Assembly (NCBI GenBank): GCA_031256755.1
Contig: JAIRPZ010000016.1
Location: 1-23,869, forward strand
Length of the DNA: 23,869 nucleotides
Reading direction: 5' to 3'
From: Planctomycetaceae bacterium
GTDB lineage: Bacteria; Planctomycetota; Planctomycetia; Pirellulales; Thermoguttaceae
This document shows positions 21,909 to 23,869 of this stretch, in pieces. The translations under genes were made by a program, and so were the position numbers. Every line of letters begins with the position of its first letter. Position 1 is the first letter of the stretch. The notes under the pieces are model-generated. The model saw only the letters and a program-made list of their open reading frames with translations. It did no database searches and was not told the DNA's origin.

Positions 21909-23869
21909 ATGATGAAAAAGATGAAAAAGATGGCTCTGCTGCTGACGCTGCTTGTGGTACCGGCGTTGGCTTTCGCCGCCGACTGGAAAATCGCCGGCGA
22001 TAAAATCACCACCTCCTTTGCCAAAGATGTCAATCCCGACAATCCGCTGCCGGAATATCCCCGACCGCAACTTGTCCGCAATGCATGGCAAAACCTCAAC
22101 GGACTTTGGGATTACGCCATTACCGAAAAAGGAAAAACCGCCGCCGAAAAATATGACGGCAAAATCCTCGTTCCATTCGCCGTGGAATCCGCTCTCTCCG
22201 GTGTCGGAAAAACTGTCGGAAAAGACAAAACTCTCCTTTATCACCGGACGTTCACCGTGCCGAAAAACGGCGAATGGAAAAACAGCCGGATTCTGCTCCA
22301 CTTCGGCGCAGTCGATTGGGAAGCCGCTGTTTTCGTCAACGGGAAAGAAGCCGGCAAACATATCGGCGGCTATTCCCCCTTTTCCTTTGATATTACGGAC
22401 GCACTGAAACCGGACGGCGAACAGGAAATCACCGTTGCTGTTTGGGACCCGACCAATGAACACTGGCAGCCGCACGGCAAACAAGTCAGGAAACCGGGCG
22501 GAATTTTTTACACCGCCGTCACCGGAATTTGGGCAACCGTCTGGCTCGAACCGGTACCGGCAACGTCAATTGAGTCCCTGAAACTCACACCGAATGTTAA
22601 AGAAGGTTCGCTCAAAATTGAAACCGCATTGAAAAATGTTCAGGACGGCGACATTATCGAAGCAAAAGCGTCATTCAAAAACGACCGCACCAGCCGCAGC
22701 CGTTCCAATTTCAGCCGCCGGACGCAGCGCAATGCGGTTGTTCAGAAAGGAAAAGCAGGCGAACCGCTGACGTTGACCATTCCCCGTCCGAAACTCTGGA
22801 CACCGGACGAACCGAATCTGTACGATTTGACCGTTTCGGTGATTCGCAGCGGGAAAATCGTTGACTCCGTGGATTCGTATTTCGGACTGCGGGAAATCTC
22901 GCTCGGCAAAGACGAAAAAGGGATAACCCGAATGCTGCTGAACGGAAAATTCGTCTGGCAGCATGGCCCGCTTGACCAGGGATGGTGGCCCGACGGGCTT
23001 TACACCGCTCCGACAGATGAAGCGTTGGCGTATGACCTGCTTGTGACCAAACAACTGGGCTTCAATATGCTGCGGAAACATGTCAAAGTGGAACCGATGC
23101 GGTTCTATTATCACTGCGACCGGCTCGGTATTCTTGTCTGGCAGGATATGCCCAGCGGCGACAAGCATGTCGGCAACGGTGCCGCTGCTGACCACAAACG
23201 TTCGCCGGAATCCGCTGCCAATTATGAACGCGAATGGAAAGAAATCATTGAAACCCGCTATAACTCGCCGAGCATCATTGTTTGGGTGCCGTTTAATGAG
23301 GGCTGGGGACAATTTGACACCTGCCGGATTCTGGATTGGACGAAAAAACTTGACCCGACACGTCTTGTGGACGGACCGAGCGGCTGGACAGACCGCGGCT
23401 GCGGCGATTTGCATGATATGCACATGTACCGCGGACCGGGAATGTATCCGCCGGAAGAAAACCGGGCAACGGTTCTCGGCGAATACGGCGGTCTCGGTTT
23501 ATCGGTCAAGGGACATCTCTGGGTGGAATCGGACAAGAACTGGGGTTACGGCGGCGCATTGAAAGCAAGCGATGAACTTCTGGAAAAGTATACGGATTTG
23601 AACCGGCGGTTTCAGCGGTTGATTCCGGCGGGACTTTCGGCGGCGGTCTATACGCAGACCACGGATTGCGAAGTCGAAGTGAACGGACTGATGACGTATG
23701 ACCGTATTCTTAAAGTAGATGCGAAAAAACTCAAAGCGGTGAACGATTCGCTGCATTATGTGCGGCAGAGCAAAATTTTCGTTCCTACCGGCGAGACAAC
23801 GTCATCGGAATGGGCTTACAGTACGGACAAACCGGCGGACGGCTGGGAACAAACTTCCTTTGACGATTC
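21909..23869 (+). CDS. Exported GH2 family glycoside hydrolase (beta-galactosidase/glucuronidase-like), 3' end outside the window
   Basis: At least 653 residues; the frame is open to the window edge. The signal peptide has a Lys-rich start and the core ALLLTLLVVPALAFA, cleaved before ADWK. A sugar-binding jelly-roll follows (about 50-215, RPQLVRNAWQNLNGLWDYAI, GAVDWEAAVFVNGKEAGKHI), then an Ig-like domain (about 220-330) and the TIM barrel. The acid/base is Glu464 in VPFNEGWGQFD and the nucleophile is probably Glu525 in VLGEYGG, so the enzyme should be active as a retaining exo-glycosidase. Which sugar it removes cannot be told; beta-galactose and beta-glucuronic acid are typical for GH2. The start uses the first of two adjacent ATGs (21909, 21912). 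It is divergent from the FAD oxidoreductase, suggesting a common substrate pathway. Confidence 0.88.
   Translation, partial: MMKKMKKMALLLTLLVVPALAFAADWKIAGDKITTSFAKDVNPDNPLPEYPRPQLVRNAWQNLNGLWDYAITEKGKTAAEKYDGKILVPFAVESALSGVGKTVGKDKTLLYHRTFTVPKNGEWKNSRILLHFGAVDWEAAVFVNGKEAGKHIGGYSPFSFDITDALKPDGEQEITVAVWDPTNEHWQPHGKQVRKPGGIFYTAVTGIWATVWLEPVPATSIESLKLTPNVKEGSLKIETALKNVQDGDIIEAKASFKNDRTSRSRSNFSRRTQRNAVVQKGKAGEPLTLTIPRPKLWTPDEPNLYDLTVSVIRSGKIVDSVDSYFGLREISLGKDEKGITRMLLNGKFVWQHGPLDQGWWPDGLYTAPTDEALAYDLLVTKQLGFNMLRKHVKVEPMRFYYHCDRLGILVWQDMPSGDKHVGNGAAADHKRSPESAANYEREWKEIIETRYNSPSIIVWVPFNEGWGQFDTCRILDWTKKLDPTRLVDGPSGWTDRGCGDLHDMHMYRGPGMYPPEENRATVLGEYGGLGLSVKGHLWVESDKNWGYGGALKASDELLEKYTDLNRRFQRLIPAGLSAAVYTQTTDCEVEVNGLMTYDRILKVDAKKLKAVNDSLHYVRQSKIFVPTGETTSSEWAYSTDKPADGWEQTSFDD

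Overview
The window looks like a piece of a bacterial chromosome from the phylum Planctomycetota, probably an anaerobic or gut-type lineage with roughly balanced base composition. This is inferred from family signatures, not from a marker gene. The signs are: a membrane protein ending in the planctomycete pseudopilin-like tail (2610-4343); a large exported FAD oxidoreductase with an embedded discoidin-like part and a HEAT-like tail; a DUF5703-type glycoside-hydrolase-like protein; a eukaryote-like Ser/Thr kinase fused to a dehydrogenase; and poor use of Shine-Dalgarno sites. I see no rRNA, tRNA or CRISPR array.

Layout. 1-2542: an inverted repeat at the left edge, then an exported DUF5703 protein. 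2610-6265: a membrane-anchored protein and, divergent from it, the secretion/pilus ATPase GspE (PilB-like). 6270-7464: a compact unit made of an Rpn-type PD-(D/E)XK nuclease gene bounded by inverted terminal repeats, the best mobile-element candidate here. 7524-10294: an anchored MgtE-N-like protein, a homocysteine S-methyltransferase-type enzyme and a PilO/PilP-like pilus-assembly protein. 10315-15061 on the minus strand: a large two-membrane-segment protein, preceded by a D-2-hydroxyacid dehydrogenase-Ser/Thr kinase fusion. 15386-16186: thiazole synthase ThiG, standing alone. 16218-21701 on the minus strand: a small His/Pro-rich exported protein, a GT39-type glycosyltransferase and the FAD oxidoreductase. 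21909-end: a GH2 beta-galactosidase/glucuronidase-like enzyme, divergent from the FAD gene and cut by the window edge.

How they fit. Three themes recur. The first is carbohydrate processing outside the cytoplasm (DUF5703, FAD oxidoreductase, GH2, plus a lipid-linked-sugar glycosyltransferase). The second is a type II secretion/type IV pilus machine whose parts are scattered (GspE, PilO/PilP-like, a pseudopilin-like tail). The third is isolated metabolic genes (ThiG, methyltransferase). Most genes sit alone, with their own promoter and alternating strands, so there is little operon structure.

The most noteworthy points are: the Rpn gene inside 44-nt inverted repeats; a 37-nt near-identical segment at the 3' ends of two neighbouring genes, so that the glycosyltransferase gene lies between direct repeats; the dehydrogenase-kinase fusion; and several promoters whose -10 box lies only 7-8 nt before the start codon, which predicts leaderless mRNAs.
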